A stretch of 39,466 nucleotides of DNA from a virus (IMGVR_UViG_3300024518_002057:1-39466), one strand, 5' to 3'. Positions 15,758-25,317 are shown, counted from the stretch's first letter. Translations and numbers: made by a program. The notes: generated by a model not told the origin, from the sequence alone.

Positions 15758-16186
15758 ATGAGCTTAACAGTTGAAGATTTTTTTGATGATTTTGCTAAGG
15801 CAGAGTTAAAAGAGGTTCAGCTGGAGTCTAAGGGGGGCCGTACGATTTTTCTGCGTGCTCTTCCTTATGCTAAGGTTTGGCAATTCCGAGTTTTAGCAAC
15901 AAAAATAGCTCGCGCTCGTGCACTGGATGTAGTCTCAGGATCTAAAGACGAAGAGAACTGGGAAGCTGATAAAGTTAGGGCTGAAGATTACTTAATTGAG
16001 GAGGCTATGGCTAATCATGATGGGACAAAATTCTTTAGTGATAAATCCCAGTTTGCGCGCTGGCGTGACAATGTTCAAAACAATGTAGTTAATGAAATAC
16101 TTTTCCATATTGATGAGATGAATGTATTGGATGACAGTTTTAAACCGGATCAAGTCACACAAGAGTTAAAGCGAAAAAAAAAATAA
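15758..16186 (+). CDS. Tail assembly chaperone, upstream frame (G-like)
   Basis: The 142-residue product is acidic and helical with a KRKKK end. It starts MSLTVEDFFDDFAKAELKEV and includes GGRTIFLRALPYAKVWQFRV, as in tail chaperones. The gene ends in a run of ten A (16174-16183) just before TAA. In the zero frame this is cgA AAA AAA AAA TAA, a classical -1 slippery site. Ribosomes that slip continue into the second frame to 16482. The product guides assembly of tail tube around the tape measure. Confidence 0.82.
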   Translation: MSLTVEDFFDDFAKAELKEVQLESKGGRTIFLRALPYAKVWQFRVLATKIARARALDVVSGSKDEENWEADKVRAEDYLIEEAMANHDGTKFFSDKSQFARWRDNVQNNVVNEILFHIDEMNVLDDSFKPDQVTQELKRKKK

Positions 16187-16482
16187 TAAGACATAACCAA
16201 GAGGCTCAATTTTTCTTTAGACTAGCACATCAACAAAGAATAAGCGTTTCAGCCCTGTTAGGTTTAAGACCACGGGAAGATGTACCGAGCTACAATGAAA
16301 TATTATGGTGGGCCGCTTATAGATCTTTAGCACCTTTAGAGGGCGAGATGATGGATATACAGCTACAAGCATCTACAGGAAGTAAAATCAATTGGTTTGA
16401 TCCTTGGGAAGATGACGAATTTTTAGATAAAGAAGTACAGGAAATACGAGAAGCCAACGCAAAACGCAGAGCTAGTAAATAG
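16183..16482 (+). CDS. Tail assembly chaperone, -1 frameshift extension (T-like)
   Basis: This frame has no ATG near its start and is reached only by a -1 slip in the A10 run at 16174-16183. It reads IIRHNQEAQFFFRLAHQQR, then SYNEILWWAAYRSLAPLEGE and NWFDPWEDDEFLDKEV, ending at TAG 16480-16482. The extension adds about 99 residues to make a GT-type fusion of about 241. The Trp-rich LWWAAYRS segment is typical of T domains in this gene position. The slip itself is inferred, but the open frame between tube and tape measure is otherwise unexplained. Confidence 0.85.
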   Translation: MIRHNQEAQFFFRLAHQQRISVSALLGLRPREDVPSYNEILWWAAYRSLAPLEGEMMDIQLQASTGSKINWFDPWEDDEFLDKEVQEIREANAKRRASK

Positions 16483-16490
16483 GTTTTATT

Positions 16491-18269
16491 ATGGGTCAAA
16501 CACAAATAGAAGAAATTATTTTAAAAGTTACAGTTGACACCAAAAAAGCTGACGCAGGTTTAGACGGGTTGGAAGATAAAGCAAAAAAAGTAAATACTGG
16601 TCTAAAGAAACTTGACCCAACAACCGCAAGCGTGAGCAATAGCCTTGGAGATATGAGGGGCCAAATTAAGGCCAACAATATAACACTGGGAACAGCTCAA
16701 CAAAATCTAGCCAGAATTGCCAAGCAAAATAAAAAAGTGTCAGCTAGTAATAAAAAAGTCGGTTTAAGCTTTAGCGCAGTAGGCAAAGTTGTTGCGGCAT
16801 TAGGACTAGCTAAACTGGGCAAGGAAGCTTTTGATATTGCCTTAGCGTATGATAAAATCAATAATAGTCTTAAAACTGTAACCGGTTCACAAGCTGCCGC
16901 TAATGCTGAATTTGCTTTTTTGGAAGGTTTAGCCGATGATTTAGGCGTTCAAATTCCAAGTATTGCCGAGGGCTACACCAGATTATATTCTGCTATGCAA
17001 GGCGCTGGAATTGCTACCTCTGTGACTCGTGAATTAACTCAAGGCGTTGCCGAATTATCAACCGCTATGGGCTTAGGCTCAAGTGAAACTTCAGGATTGA
17101 CAAGGGCACTTTCTCAAATCGCGGCAAAAGGCAAAGTTTCTAGTGAAGAGTTACAGCAATTAGCAGAGCGTGGCGTTGATGCTTTTGGCCTTGCTTCTCG
17201 TGCTATCGGTGTGACTACAAAAGAATTGACGAAGATGCTAGAACGCGGTGAGATTATATCGAGTGACTTTTTGCCTAAGTTTGGTAAACAGATGCGCTTA
17301 GAATTCGGAGATGCGGCACAGGAAGCAAGCAATAGTGCTCAAGCGGCAGTCAATAGAATGTCAAATGCTTGGGAAAAATCCTTAACTGGAATGGGTAATG
17401 CAATCTCAAAATTTATTCCAATAGCAACCAGCTTACTTAATACAGTTAATAGCGTTGGTGAAGCAGTTGGGGAAACGGCAACCGGTTTTAGTCTTTGGAT
17501 AGATGAGCTTATGGGTGTTGTGGATACTTCGGGAGATGCTGACACTGCCGCCATTGAGTTAGGTAGAAAAAGACGTTTAGCCGCACAGGAAGCCAAAAAG
17601 AACGCAGACGCCGAAAGAGAATACAAGAAAGCGTTAGAGGAATCCGCGAAGGAAGCTAAAAAAGTTGAAGGCTTTGGAGAGTTAGGAAAAAAACTTATAT
17701 TCAATGAACAACTGGAAGAAATGGCGGAAAAGCTCAAACTGACCAAAAGTGAATTGAAGTCATTGGGGCCGATTATTCTACAAGCATTAGGCAAAGGTGC
17801 TGACTTACAAACTGTTGAAGATCAAGTTATTTCCATCGTTAAGCACTTTAAAGACGAATTAAACACCATTCAGCCCCTAATTGAAGACTTATCAACGCCA
17901 TTTGATGCGGTACTAAAGAAGGCTACACAATTACAAGAAGCTATGGATATGTCTAAGGTATTAGGACTCAATAAGAAAGAATTTGACAAGATCAAAGGGA
18001 CTCTAATTGATGCCATAAATAAAGGCGTAAGCATAGACCAAATTAAGGCAAAAATTGCCGGTTTACGTGATGTTGGTTTTTTCGATGAGGAGCAGAAGAA
18101 GGTCGAGCAAGAACTGCCAAAACTTACTGGTACAACCGTGGAAGCTGGAACGGCGGCCGCAACTGAATTTTTAAAACAATCTGAGCTTGATGTAACCCGT
18201 AATGATATGTTATCTAAGATTGAAAAGAATACGGCTAAATCAAATCAAATTAAAGTAATAACTAAATAG
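16491..18269 (+). CDS. Tail tape measure protein, 592 aa
   Basis: It is helical throughout with the conserved tape-measure N-terminal region: LADDLGVQIPSIAEGYTRLY, GLTRALSQIAAKGKVSSEEL, QLAERGVDAFGLASRAIGV and SNAWEKSLTGMGNAISKFI near residues 140-310. A coiled coil (AAQEAKKNADAEREYKKALE) follows. No lysozyme or peptidase domain is visible. The family sets tail length; 592 residues at roughly 0.15 nm each suggests a tail near 90 nm. The position behind the chaperone pair confirms the call. Confidence 0.93.
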   Translation: MGQTQIEEIILKVTVDTKKADAGLDGLEDKAKKVNTGLKKLDPTTASVSNSLGDMRGQIKANNITLGTAQQNLARIAKQNKKVSASNKKVGLSFSAVGKVVAALGLAKLGKEAFDIALAYDKINNSLKTVTGSQAAANAEFAFLEGLADDLGVQIPSIAEGYTRLYSAMQGAGIATSVTRELTQGVAELSTAMGLGSSETSGLTRALSQIAAKGKVSSEELQQLAERGVDAFGLASRAIGVTTKELTKMLERGEIISSDFLPKFGKQMRLEFGDAAQEASNSAQAAVNRMSNAWEKSLTGMGNAISKFIPIATSLLNTVNSVGEAVGETATGFSLWIDELMGVVDTSGDADTAAIELGRKRRLAAQEAKKNADAEREYKKALEESAKEAKKVEGFGELGKKLIFNEQLEEMAEKLKLTKSELKSLGPIILQALGKGADLQTVEDQVISIVKHFKDELNTIQPLIEDLSTPFDAVLKKATQLQEAMDMSKVLGLNKKEFDKIKGTLIDAINKGVSIDQIKAKIAGLRDVGFFDEEQKKVEQELPKLTGTTVEAGTAAATEFLKQSELDVTRNDMLSKIEKNTAKSNQIKVITK

Positions 18270-18277
18270 GTCAAATC

Positions 18278-19171
18278 ATGGCAACTATAAGCACATTAAA
18301 ACGCTATCACATACAGCCTGATTTAGAGGTCAACGGAAATAGTGTAGAAGTTAACGAAACGTGGATATTGAAAACCAATACGAGAACCTCAACGGCTGGC
18401 GTCCGTCTGTTGATTAATGCTTTAACAGCTTCAAACTCTTATGGGTGGCCTATCATTGGCGATGAAGACGATGGACAACACGAAGATGACTCAAGCTTAG
18501 TTGCAACAACTTATAATATTGCTCGTGATGAGGAAGCTGGATTTATATTTATGTTAAGCGTATTTTATACGAATGATATTAATACAATTGCTAAATCCCA
18601 GAATCAGTCTGACTCAAGTAATGGTTATGATTACCAAGAAGTTACAGTGATGGAAGAAGTTGACTTTGACCCGATTCAAGAAAAACAAATATCTGCCTCA
18701 AGTGGTGAGGGTGTATGGCCAAAATTGCAACGTCCGAGAACATTAGATAGAATCATTGTCACACGCAATCAATCAAGATATAGACCAAGCGATTTAAAAC
18801 GTTATAGGAATAAAGTTAATTCCAGCTCAATGAATATTGATGGGTATAACTACGAAACGCGCAGCTTAAGAATGGAAAGTATCACTGGCAAAAGACAAAT
18901 TGATCCAGACGGCGAAGAATATTATATTGTTCGTTATGCGCTTTTATATGATCCAGACCAATTGCACCAAAAGCCTTTGATTGATATTGGCAACGGGCCT
19001 GACGTGAACGGAACACACCCACAAATTGTAGGCGCAAAATGGAACAAACCTCGGAAACTGGACGGCTCCGGCGCTTACATGTCAAAGGCTCGACAGCAAG
19101 ATCCAACCGACTACGTAACTAATACATGGAATATTTATCCTGAAGTAGCAATGAATCATTTAAGGTTATAA
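18278..19171 (+). CDS. Tail protein downstream of the tape measure, 297 aa
   Basis: It occupies the distal-tail position. The protein is polar and beta-rich (LKRYHIQPDLEVNGNSVEVN, DDSSLVATTYNIARDEEAGF), and later has many charged segments (RNQSRYRPSDLKRYRNKV). I do not recognise a DIT or hub family in it, but by order it may be a distal tail or baseplate component. It abuts the next gene with a 1-base gap. Confidence 0.55.
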   Translation: MATISTLKRYHIQPDLEVNGNSVEVNETWILKTNTRTSTAGVRLLINALTASNSYGWPIIGDEDDGQHEDDSSLVATTYNIARDEEAGFIFMLSVFYTNDINTIAKSQNQSDSSNGYDYQEVTVMEEVDFDPIQEKQISASSGEGVWPKLQRPRTLDRIIVTRNQSRYRPSDLKRYRNKVNSSSMNIDGYNYETRSLRMESITGKRQIDPDGEEYYIVRYALLYDPDQLHQKPLIDIGNGPDVNGTHPQIVGAKWNKPRKLDGSGAYMSKARQQDPTDYVTNTWNIYPEVAMNHLRL

Positions 19172-19172
19172 G

Positions 19173-20033
19173 ATGTCGAACGAATTTTACGCATACGGTA
19201 ATGAATCAGATTTAGATACTTCCTTGGAAGTTATCCGTGATTATCGCAATTTTAACACTGTGCCAGTTCAGGCCGGTAATGATAGTGAGCGCATTATATT
19301 TGCCAAAGTTGACACGGGGGAATCAGGGAAGAGTGTAACAGCTACAGAGGTGGTCTGGAATTCCACAACGGAAGCTTTTGAAGCGCCAGAGGGCACAGCA
19401 TGGAAATGGGACACGGCCAATATTGCAAATGATTACACCGTTGGAAACCTTACAGCAAGCGAGGATTTAACCGCTGATCAAGTTGTGGAGGTTATTTTTT
19501 ATCCTGACAAATCAGAATCAACTCAATTTATGGCGCGTACTTCGGGGGGCGGCTCTCTCGTATATGCTACGAGCCCAAACACGACTTTTGACGCATCTTT
19601 CACATATGGCGCAACAGCCAACGAACCCAGTGCAACAGTGGGAGACTTTACAGCGTTAACGATTGCTGCATCTTTTAAACTAACTACGCCTTGGAATACT
19701 GCAGTAACGGCCCCTGATAAACTTTTCGGTTGGTGGAATAAAGTGGGAGATAATTACAATTTAGCAGTTGATTCTTTTTATGTAAAACCTTCAGCCAACT
19801 ATTCAGCGGTGGCAGGTACGGGTATCACTACTTTCACAGCTTACTGGAACAAGGTGGCAACCCACTCACTAGGTATAAATACGGCTTTTCCTTCAGGTAT
19901 CAAGATTCTTTTAGATGGTTTTGATGCGGCGAACGCTTCAACTAATTCACTTAATTATTTTAATGGGAAGATTTTTCCCTGTACTTATGATACTGAAAAC
20001 AATATTATATATTTAGATCATCCGAGTTTTTAA
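19173..20033 (+). CDS. Tail-region structural protein, 286 aa
   Basis: One base separates it from the previous stop. It is Thr/Ala/Asn-rich and beta-type (TATEVVWNSTTEAFEAPEGT, SFKLTTPWNTAVTAPDKLFG), a style of virion protein. No named domain is visible. Order suggests part of the tail tip. The next gene follows immediately. Confidence 0.5.
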   Translation: MSNEFYAYGNESDLDTSLEVIRDYRNFNTVPVQAGNDSERIIFAKVDTGESGKSVTATEVVWNSTTEAFEAPEGTAWKWDTANIANDYTVGNLTASEDLTADQVVEVIFYPDKSESTQFMARTSGGGSLVYATSPNTTFDASFTYGATANEPSATVGDFTALTIAASFKLTTPWNTAVTAPDKLFGWWNKVGDNYNLAVDSFYVKPSANYSAVAGTGITTFTAYWNKVATHSLGINTAFPSGIKILLDGFDAANASTNSLNYFNGKIFPCTYDTENNIIYLDHPSF

Positions 20034-21266
20034 ATGGCTACTTCATTATTAGCGGGTTATAATTGGGCTGATCTGTCAGCGGAGGAAATGACTTCAGCGG
20101 TTCAAGCATTGGCTAAAGCTACACAAGAGCGATGCAATATTGGTTTTTGTAGTATGTCTGGTACTTATTCAACTTCTGGCAGTCCTAGCTTCCCTTCTGA
20201 AGATACTCTCTCTAAAATATTTCCTTGGGGAGGCAATACAAGCTTAAAATGGGAGTTAAATATTGGAGATCCACTGACAGACTTATCTCAAGATGTGCAG
20301 GATATGCTATATAAATGCGCTCAGAACTATGCAGATATAGAGAAATGGAATGATGCCGATACGAACAAAACTGTCAGCTCAACACTGTGGAATCTTTTAG
20401 GAGTAGCAGACGCCCCTTTAACTTACGACAATAGACTGTTTGAAATTACTGGTTATACCAGTTGGCCGGATCTTTCTGTTTATGATAAACGTGAGGTAAA
20501 AAAATGGTATGATATGCTAACTGAAATGAAATATGCTTTCAGAGATATTGGCAACACAAATGATGATTATTTAATTTTTGAGGGTGAGTTCGACCAAGAC
20601 GCAGAGCCGTTTTATAACGCAGATGATGACTTGGGGAGAGGTGCGGAGTGGTTTGCGCCAAGTGATCCCACAGATTCAGCCTATGTCGATCCAGCAACAA
20701 CGACACCATACAGTGATTTTAAAACGGCAAATAGTGGCTTATTTGGTACATTTTCGACAACGTATAATGAGGACACTGGAACCGCTGGAACCTATCCACC
20801 TTACAATAATGCAAGAATTTATTCAGCAGTATTTAAGAGAGATACCAGTGGGGATTATGCCTGCTATATACGCGCCTATAAAATGACTCATGTGGGTGAC
20901 TATACTGATTTCAAAGCGACTACAGGAACTAGTAATAAGCCGATATCATATAAATATCAGACGCAAATAGAGATTAGCGAGAATTTTCCCACGGGTGAAG
21001 ATACAAATATGACCTACCCACAAGGGACAACAGCCGACAATCAAAGATATTATTGTGACTTAACAGTAACAGAGAATGGTGACAATAATGAAATTGAGGT
21101 TGATTTTGATGTGACCACAGCGACATTCCCAACTAATTTAACTGATATTGCCAGCAATGAATCCGTTACTGGTATTTTTGAATTAGGAGGGGCGTCAACT
21201 TACAGATATAGGTTTTTGGAATTTTGGGACGGTGACGGGGGTTTTGAATACTATACACCGCCTTAG
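20034..21266 (+). CDS. Tail-region structural protein, 410 aa
   Basis: The ATG directly follows the previous stop (ttTTAAATG). Trp/Tyr/Asp-rich (LLAGYNWADLSAEEMTSAVQ, EWFAPSDPTDSAYVDPATTT), it looks like an extracellular beta protein. It ends before the leftward pseudopilin gene. It may belong to the tail tip or a carbohydrate-facing appendage. I cannot place it in a family. Confidence 0.5.
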   Translation: MATSLLAGYNWADLSAEEMTSAVQALAKATQERCNIGFCSMSGTYSTSGSPSFPSEDTLSKIFPWGGNTSLKWELNIGDPLTDLSQDVQDMLYKCAQNYADIEKWNDADTNKTVSSTLWNLLGVADAPLTYDNRLFEITGYTSWPDLSVYDKREVKKWYDMLTEMKYAFRDIGNTNDDYLIFEGEFDQDAEPFYNADDDLGRGAEWFAPSDPTDSAYVDPATTTPYSDFKTANSGLFGTFSTTYNEDTGTAGTYPPYNNARIYSAVFKRDTSGDYACYIRAYKMTHVGDYTDFKATTGTSNKPISYKYQTQIEISENFPTGEDTNMTYPQGTTADNQRYYCDLTVTENGDNNEIEVDFDVTTATFPTNLTDIASNESVTGIFELGGASTYRYRFLEFWDGDGGFEYYTPP

Positions 21267-21338
21267 AACCCGCGCCACATGTAAAATATATCTATAAGCT
21301 GAAGGAAGACTTTAAAAACCCCGTAGACTATATAAACC

Positions 21339-21743
21339 TCAGTTAGTGTATTTATTATTTTCATCGTCTTCTGTCCATATAATAAACGTTTCAAAATCAG
21401 TAAACTCTAAATAATAACTTTTATTCCAAGGGTTTTTAAGTGGTTTTGAAGTCTCATAGAATTCTTTCCCTCTCCAGTTAGTTAAAGTACCGTCAGTGAG
21501 AGACCCTTTTAGGTGAATCCTTGCAGAGTCGTTAAAATCCTGCTCATTATCTATAGCTATAACTGAAGTCCCAAACTCGCTTACATATGCTTTACATGCC
21601 ACTTCTATCTGTTTGATATGCGCTCTAACTTGCGTCTTTTTGGCTTCATCTCTAGCCCCTGAAATAGCTGGTAATAAAATAGCAGTCAAAATACCTATGA
21701 TAGCCAATACCACTAAAAGTTCAATGAGTGTAAATTTCTTCAT
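21339..21743 (-). CDS. Type II secretion/type IV pseudopilin-like protein (GspG-like), phage-borne
   Basis: The 134-residue protein starts MKKFTLIELLVVLAIIGIL, a class III prepilin signal and N-terminal helix with Glu at +5 (E8). Lys replaces the usual Gly at -1. A helical stem (LLPAISGARDEAKKTQVRAH) leads to a globular part with NWRGKEFYE, NPWNKSYYLEF and WTEDDEN, like the GspG core. It should be an inner-membrane protein able to join a pseudopilus. It lies antisense between tail genes and has its own promoter of the phage class (21772-21800), with AAAGGAAAAAACAAG before the ATG. A role in altering host secretion or pili is an inference. Confidence 0.82.
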   Translation of the reverse strand: MKKFTLIELLVVLAIIGILTAILLPAISGARDEAKKTQVRAHIKQIEVACKAYVSEFGTSVIAIDNEQDFNDSARIHLKGSLTDGTLTNWRGKEFYETSKPLKNPWNKSYYLEFTDFETFIIWTEDDENNKYTN

Positions 21744-21771
21744 CTTGTTTTTTCCTTTGGTTAATTACCCT

Positions 21772-21800
21772 ATTATATGCCCGCTGTAAACTTTTTGCAA
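21772..21800 (-). promoter_or_regulatory. Leftward phage-class promoter P4 for the pseudopilin gene
   Basis: Read leftward: TTGCAA (21800-21795), then the box AAAGTTTACA (21794-21785), then TATAAT (21777-21772), with 17-bp spacing. It is the same architecture as P1, P2 and P3, which drive early genes. There is one box only here. It ties the pseudopilin to the phage's own regulation. Confidence 0.78.
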
Positions 21801-21893
21801 GTCATTGCCGTAGAAAGTCACTATATTGATTAAATTGATACTTGTGATATTTTATATTAAGTATACTTATAATGATTAAACGAGGTCATCACT

Positions 21894-23858
21894 TTGGACA
21901 CTCCTATTTATCCGGTTGCCGTTACTGTAGGTGGCCCAAATCAAACAACTTCTTCAGGCTTGGGAAAAGTACTCCCAAAGGTTATAAATACGCGTCAATC
22001 AGGCTCAATTGTGGCAACCTTTACGGATGCGGACGCAGCTGCTTTTGATATATCAGGACTTAGCGGATTAGATGTAAAAGCCAAACCATATAACACGAGT
22101 GAAACGCCTATTACTTTAGGCACTGGTGTGGTTTCTGGCGCTGGTAATAACATTTTCACTGTATCATGGGTTAGAGATCTATTTCCGGCGGGGTGGTCAT
22201 CTTATGCCTCAGATAGGGAAGGCGCTATAGTCATCTATATTGAGTTAGAAGAAACTGGAACTGCTGACTATTACCAATGGGATACCAGAGTAAACGTTGA
22301 AGATGGTGACTACACCGGTGACGCGTCTACACTTCCTTTAGTTAATCTAGTTTTTTATGACAATCAAGTTTATGAATATGACAACACCACAGCAGAGGCA
22401 GACCCTACAGCGGGTAAATTTAGATTAAATAATGCTACTTTGGCAAGTGTAACCGAAATGTATATTGCTGATGATAATAAATCTGGCGTTGATATGCAAA
22501 CTTTCTGGCAGTCTCTTGCAAGTGGTTCAGATATCTATATTGCCACAGCAACCTCTCAAAATGACGCTGTTTATTTTACTGTATCAGGTGCCCCGACTAA
22601 TAATGTAGGCTATACAAAAATACCTCTGACATACGTTTCAGAAGGGACAACACAGTTGACTAATGGCTCTTACATGTCCTTGATGGTAACTAAAATAGCA
22701 GGGATCGCTTATTCAGATGGTGAATCGATAAACGATAATAACGGCAATGAGCTAATACAGTTCGGTGTTGTTGGTAGTGCTGTAAATGAGGTTAAGATCA
22801 CCAATGCGGCAACGGGTAACGGGCCAATCATAGCGCCAGCAGGTGAAACCAATATTGACTTAAATATTAACGCAACTGGAACCGGTGTAATAAAAGCTGG
22901 ATCAACCTTATTAACGTCAAAAGGGGCCGATGTTGCGAGCGCTGGAGCGTTAACCCTTGGTACAGATGGAAATTACTTTGACATTACCGGAACAACCGCA
23001 ATTACAAGCATCGCGACATTAGGAGTCGGCACACAAGTAACTTTACACTTTGACGGGGCTTTAACTCTCACACATCATGCAACCGATTTAATTTTACCTA
23101 GTGGGGCCAATATAACTACTGCGGCAGGTGATGAATTTACGTTTGTTGAATATGCTTCTGGCGATTGGCGTTGTATTGGTTATGTTCTAGCGAGTGGTGA
23201 GGCTATTGTGGGCGGTGCTGGTGGTGGTGGAAATTTCAATAACCAAACTGGAACTACTTACACATTAGTTTTAGCGGATGGCGATGGCATAACCACCGTA
23301 ACTATGAATAATGCCTCAGCTAACACATTAACTATTCCAACAAACGCCAGCGTTGCTATCGGGACAGATGTTGCGATTTCAGTCATGCAGTACGGGGCTG
23401 GTTCTACTACAATTTCAGGTGATACTGGAGTGACTGTAAACGGCGTTTCTGGTGGATCGGTAGAGATTGGCACTCAATACTCAGGCGCAGTATTAACGAA
23501 AACGGCCACAGATACATGGATTGTAACAGTGGGCGCTTCTGGTGGTGGTGGCTTTCCAAGTACTGATTCAGATAAAACAGCCGCTTATACAATTGTTTCC
23601 GGTGATGTTGGTAATAATATTGTTTTTAGTGGCCTTTCTGCTGATGTTGATTGTACCTTAGACGTTAGTCTGTTATCTCTTGGGGATCAAATAGGCGTTA
23701 TTAATGAGGATGCAACTTACAGAGTTAGGGTAGTGGTTTCCAATACGTCAACAATGACAATAGGATCAACTCGAACGGATTTAATGCTGTGGCAAGGCGG
23801 GACTCTCTTACTAGGTGGTGACACTTCTACCAATAATAGAATTTTGGCAAGGTCCTAA
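21894..23858 (+). CDS. Large tail fibre/baseplate-type protein, 654 aa, TTG start
   Basis: The first codon is TTG, 8 bases after a clear GAGG (21882-21885). An ATG at 21872 is out of frame. Residues about 30-140 have the BppU N-terminal style (SGSIVATFTDADAAAFDISG, AIVIYIELEETGTADYYQWD). Later parts are Gly/Thr/Asn-rich repeats of receptor-binding fibres (GGGGNFNNQTGTTYTLVLAD, YTIVSGDVGNNIVFSGLSAD). A TATAAT (21868-21873) sits just upstream but without a clear -35. Probably the main receptor-binding fibre. Confidence 0.72.
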   Translation: MDTPIYPVAVTVGGPNQTTSSGLGKVLPKVINTRQSGSIVATFTDADAAAFDISGLSGLDVKAKPYNTSETPITLGTGVVSGAGNNIFTVSWVRDLFPAGWSSYASDREGAIVIYIELEETGTADYYQWDTRVNVEDGDYTGDASTLPLVNLVFYDNQVYEYDNTTAEADPTAGKFRLNNATLASVTEMYIADDNKSGVDMQTFWQSLASGSDIYIATATSQNDAVYFTVSGAPTNNVGYTKIPLTYVSEGTTQLTNGSYMSLMVTKIAGIAYSDGESINDNNGNELIQFGVVGSAVNEVKITNAATGNGPIIAPAGETNIDLNINATGTGVIKAGSTLLTSKGADVASAGALTLGTDGNYFDITGTTAITSIATLGVGTQVTLHFDGALTLTHHATDLILPSGANITTAAGDEFTFVEYASGDWRCIGYVLASGEAIVGGAGGGGNFNNQTGTTYTLVLADGDGITTVTMNNASANTLTIPTNASVAIGTDVAISVMQYGAGSTTISGDTGVTVNGVSGGSVEIGTQYSGAVLTKTATDTWIVTVGASGGGGFPSTDSDKTAAYTIVSGDVGNNIVFSGLSADVDCTLDVSLLSLGDQIGVINEDATYRVRVVVSNTSTMTIGSTRTDLMLWQGGTLLLGGDTSTNNRILARS

Positions 23859-23859
23859 T

Positions 23860-25308
23860 ATGGCTTTTACAGAATTAGTAGATAAGCTCCCGTCAGGCAG
23901 TAGAAACTTAAATACATCACCTTGGACAGTTTCGGGACTAAAGGGCGACCAGTTTGATTACTCTTTTATGGTTTTTTGCGATTCGGGTTCAACTACAAAT
24001 GGAGATTTAGAGGTGACTTTAAACTCAGACGTTAGTACAAACTATGAGCATTATCGAATGCAGGGGCGTACTACAAATCAAGAAGTTACCTCAAGCACTG
24101 GCCTTAATGCAATGGATTTTCCACAGGCAACTAGAAGTGCTAGCTCCAGAAATACACTCATAGTAGGAACTCTACAAGGTGAGTCTGGCAATGAACGGTA
24201 TGTAACGACATTATACAGCAGTGGCTACAATCCAAGGATAATGCAATCTAGGTTTATATGGACAAATACCATTGATGAGTTAACATCCGTAACATTTACT
24301 GGTGGCGTTTCAGCCTCCTACACTTGGGAAATTTACGTTTGGGCCGTTCCAAAGCTTAATAATAATGATAACTGGGAGCTGGTCGATACGCTATCTTGGA
24401 GTGCTTCAAGCACAGAACAGAGTTTTACAGGCTTAGACGGGGACACGTCAAAATATTTCAAGTTGCTTTGGGATTCTCAAGACGCCGAACTTCAAGTGGA
24501 AATTAACAACGATGCGACAGCCGCCTATAAAAGAGAACAGGTTCGGAATACTGGTTCAGCTTTTACCGCCACGAGTGGTACTGATAACAATATACTAGTT
24601 GAGCGCTCAGGAATGCTCAGTATTAACGCTGAAACTGGAGATGAGCGCACAAGTATTGGTATTCATGGTGGGGATGGAACTAATAAGCAATTTATTCGTG
24701 CAAACTGGCATACAGACACAGCCACAGAGCTAACTTCCTTGTATTGCACCCCTTCAGCGCCAACAACAGCCACAACGAAACTATTCCGCTCTAAATATCC
24801 TAGCTCATGTATTCCAGACATGTTTGACTTACCTTTTGAAAAAGTGGATGAGTTTAGCGTTAATAGTGAAGACTTTACTTCAGGTCACACTTTCAGCAAT
24901 TTAAATGGTGATTCCGTTGTATTGTACCGCTTAGAATGGAAAGGCCTAAAGGATAATTTAAGCTTGAATGTGCGTACTAATGGAGATTCTGGCGCTTCTG
25001 ATTTTGCTTGGCAAAGATTAACGGGATCGGGTACGGCTGAGAGTGCAGCAAGTGACACGGCTGACACAAGTTTAAGATGGATTCAAGGGGGCGATACAGC
25101 TGAACAAGCGCATGGTGTTATGTATATTTATCCACAGTCGGGAGAGTATAGGCCAGCATTAAGTTATATGATGTGCGATGAAAATGAAATAGAATTGGCA
25201 GCTGGATGGAGGCTTGACACGGCCACAGAAATTACATCTATAAATGTCTATGCAACCGCAACAAAAACAGTCAACGGAACCTTCACCCTTTCAGCAATTT
25301 ATCTATAA
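23860..25308 (+). CDS. Fibre/appendage protein, 482 aa
   Basis: I start at 23860, one base after the previous stop. The sequence is a repeated beta-sandwich, with each unit ending in a tract such as TATELTSLYCTPSAPTTATT or TATEITSINVYATATKTVNG. At least three related units are visible (around residues 75-170, 270-330, 380-470). It is probably part of the adsorption apparatus. Function beyond that is unknown. Confidence 0.6.
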   Translation: MAFTELVDKLPSGSRNLNTSPWTVSGLKGDQFDYSFMVFCDSGSTTNGDLEVTLNSDVSTNYEHYRMQGRTTNQEVTSSTGLNAMDFPQATRSASSRNTLIVGTLQGESGNERYVTTLYSSGYNPRIMQSRFIWTNTIDELTSVTFTGGVSASYTWEIYVWAVPKLNNNDNWELVDTLSWSASSTEQSFTGLDGDTSKYFKLLWDSQDAELQVEINNDATAAYKREQVRNTGSAFTATSGTDNNILVERSGMLSINAETGDERTSIGIHGGDGTNKQFIRANWHTDTATELTSLYCTPSAPTTATTKLFRSKYPSSCIPDMFDLPFEKVDEFSVNSEDFTSGHTFSNLNGDSVVLYRLEWKGLKDNLSLNVRTNGDSGASDFAWQRLTGSGTAESAASDTADTSLRWIQGGDTAEQAHGVMYIYPQSGEYRPALSYMMCDENEIELAAGWRLDTATEITSINVYATATKTVNGTFTLSAIYL

Positions 25309-25317
25309 GGAATTATT

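Noticed and set aside
16317-16505. Leftward frame over the region between the tail chaperone and tape measure
   Set aside because: The plus-strand -1 frame explains the region with recognisable tail chaperone sequence; the leftward frame has no ribosome site.
21267-21338. Terminator for the leftward pseudopilin gene
   Set aside because: I found only weak complementarity (AAGCTGAAGGAAGACTT) and no T run, so I do not call it.
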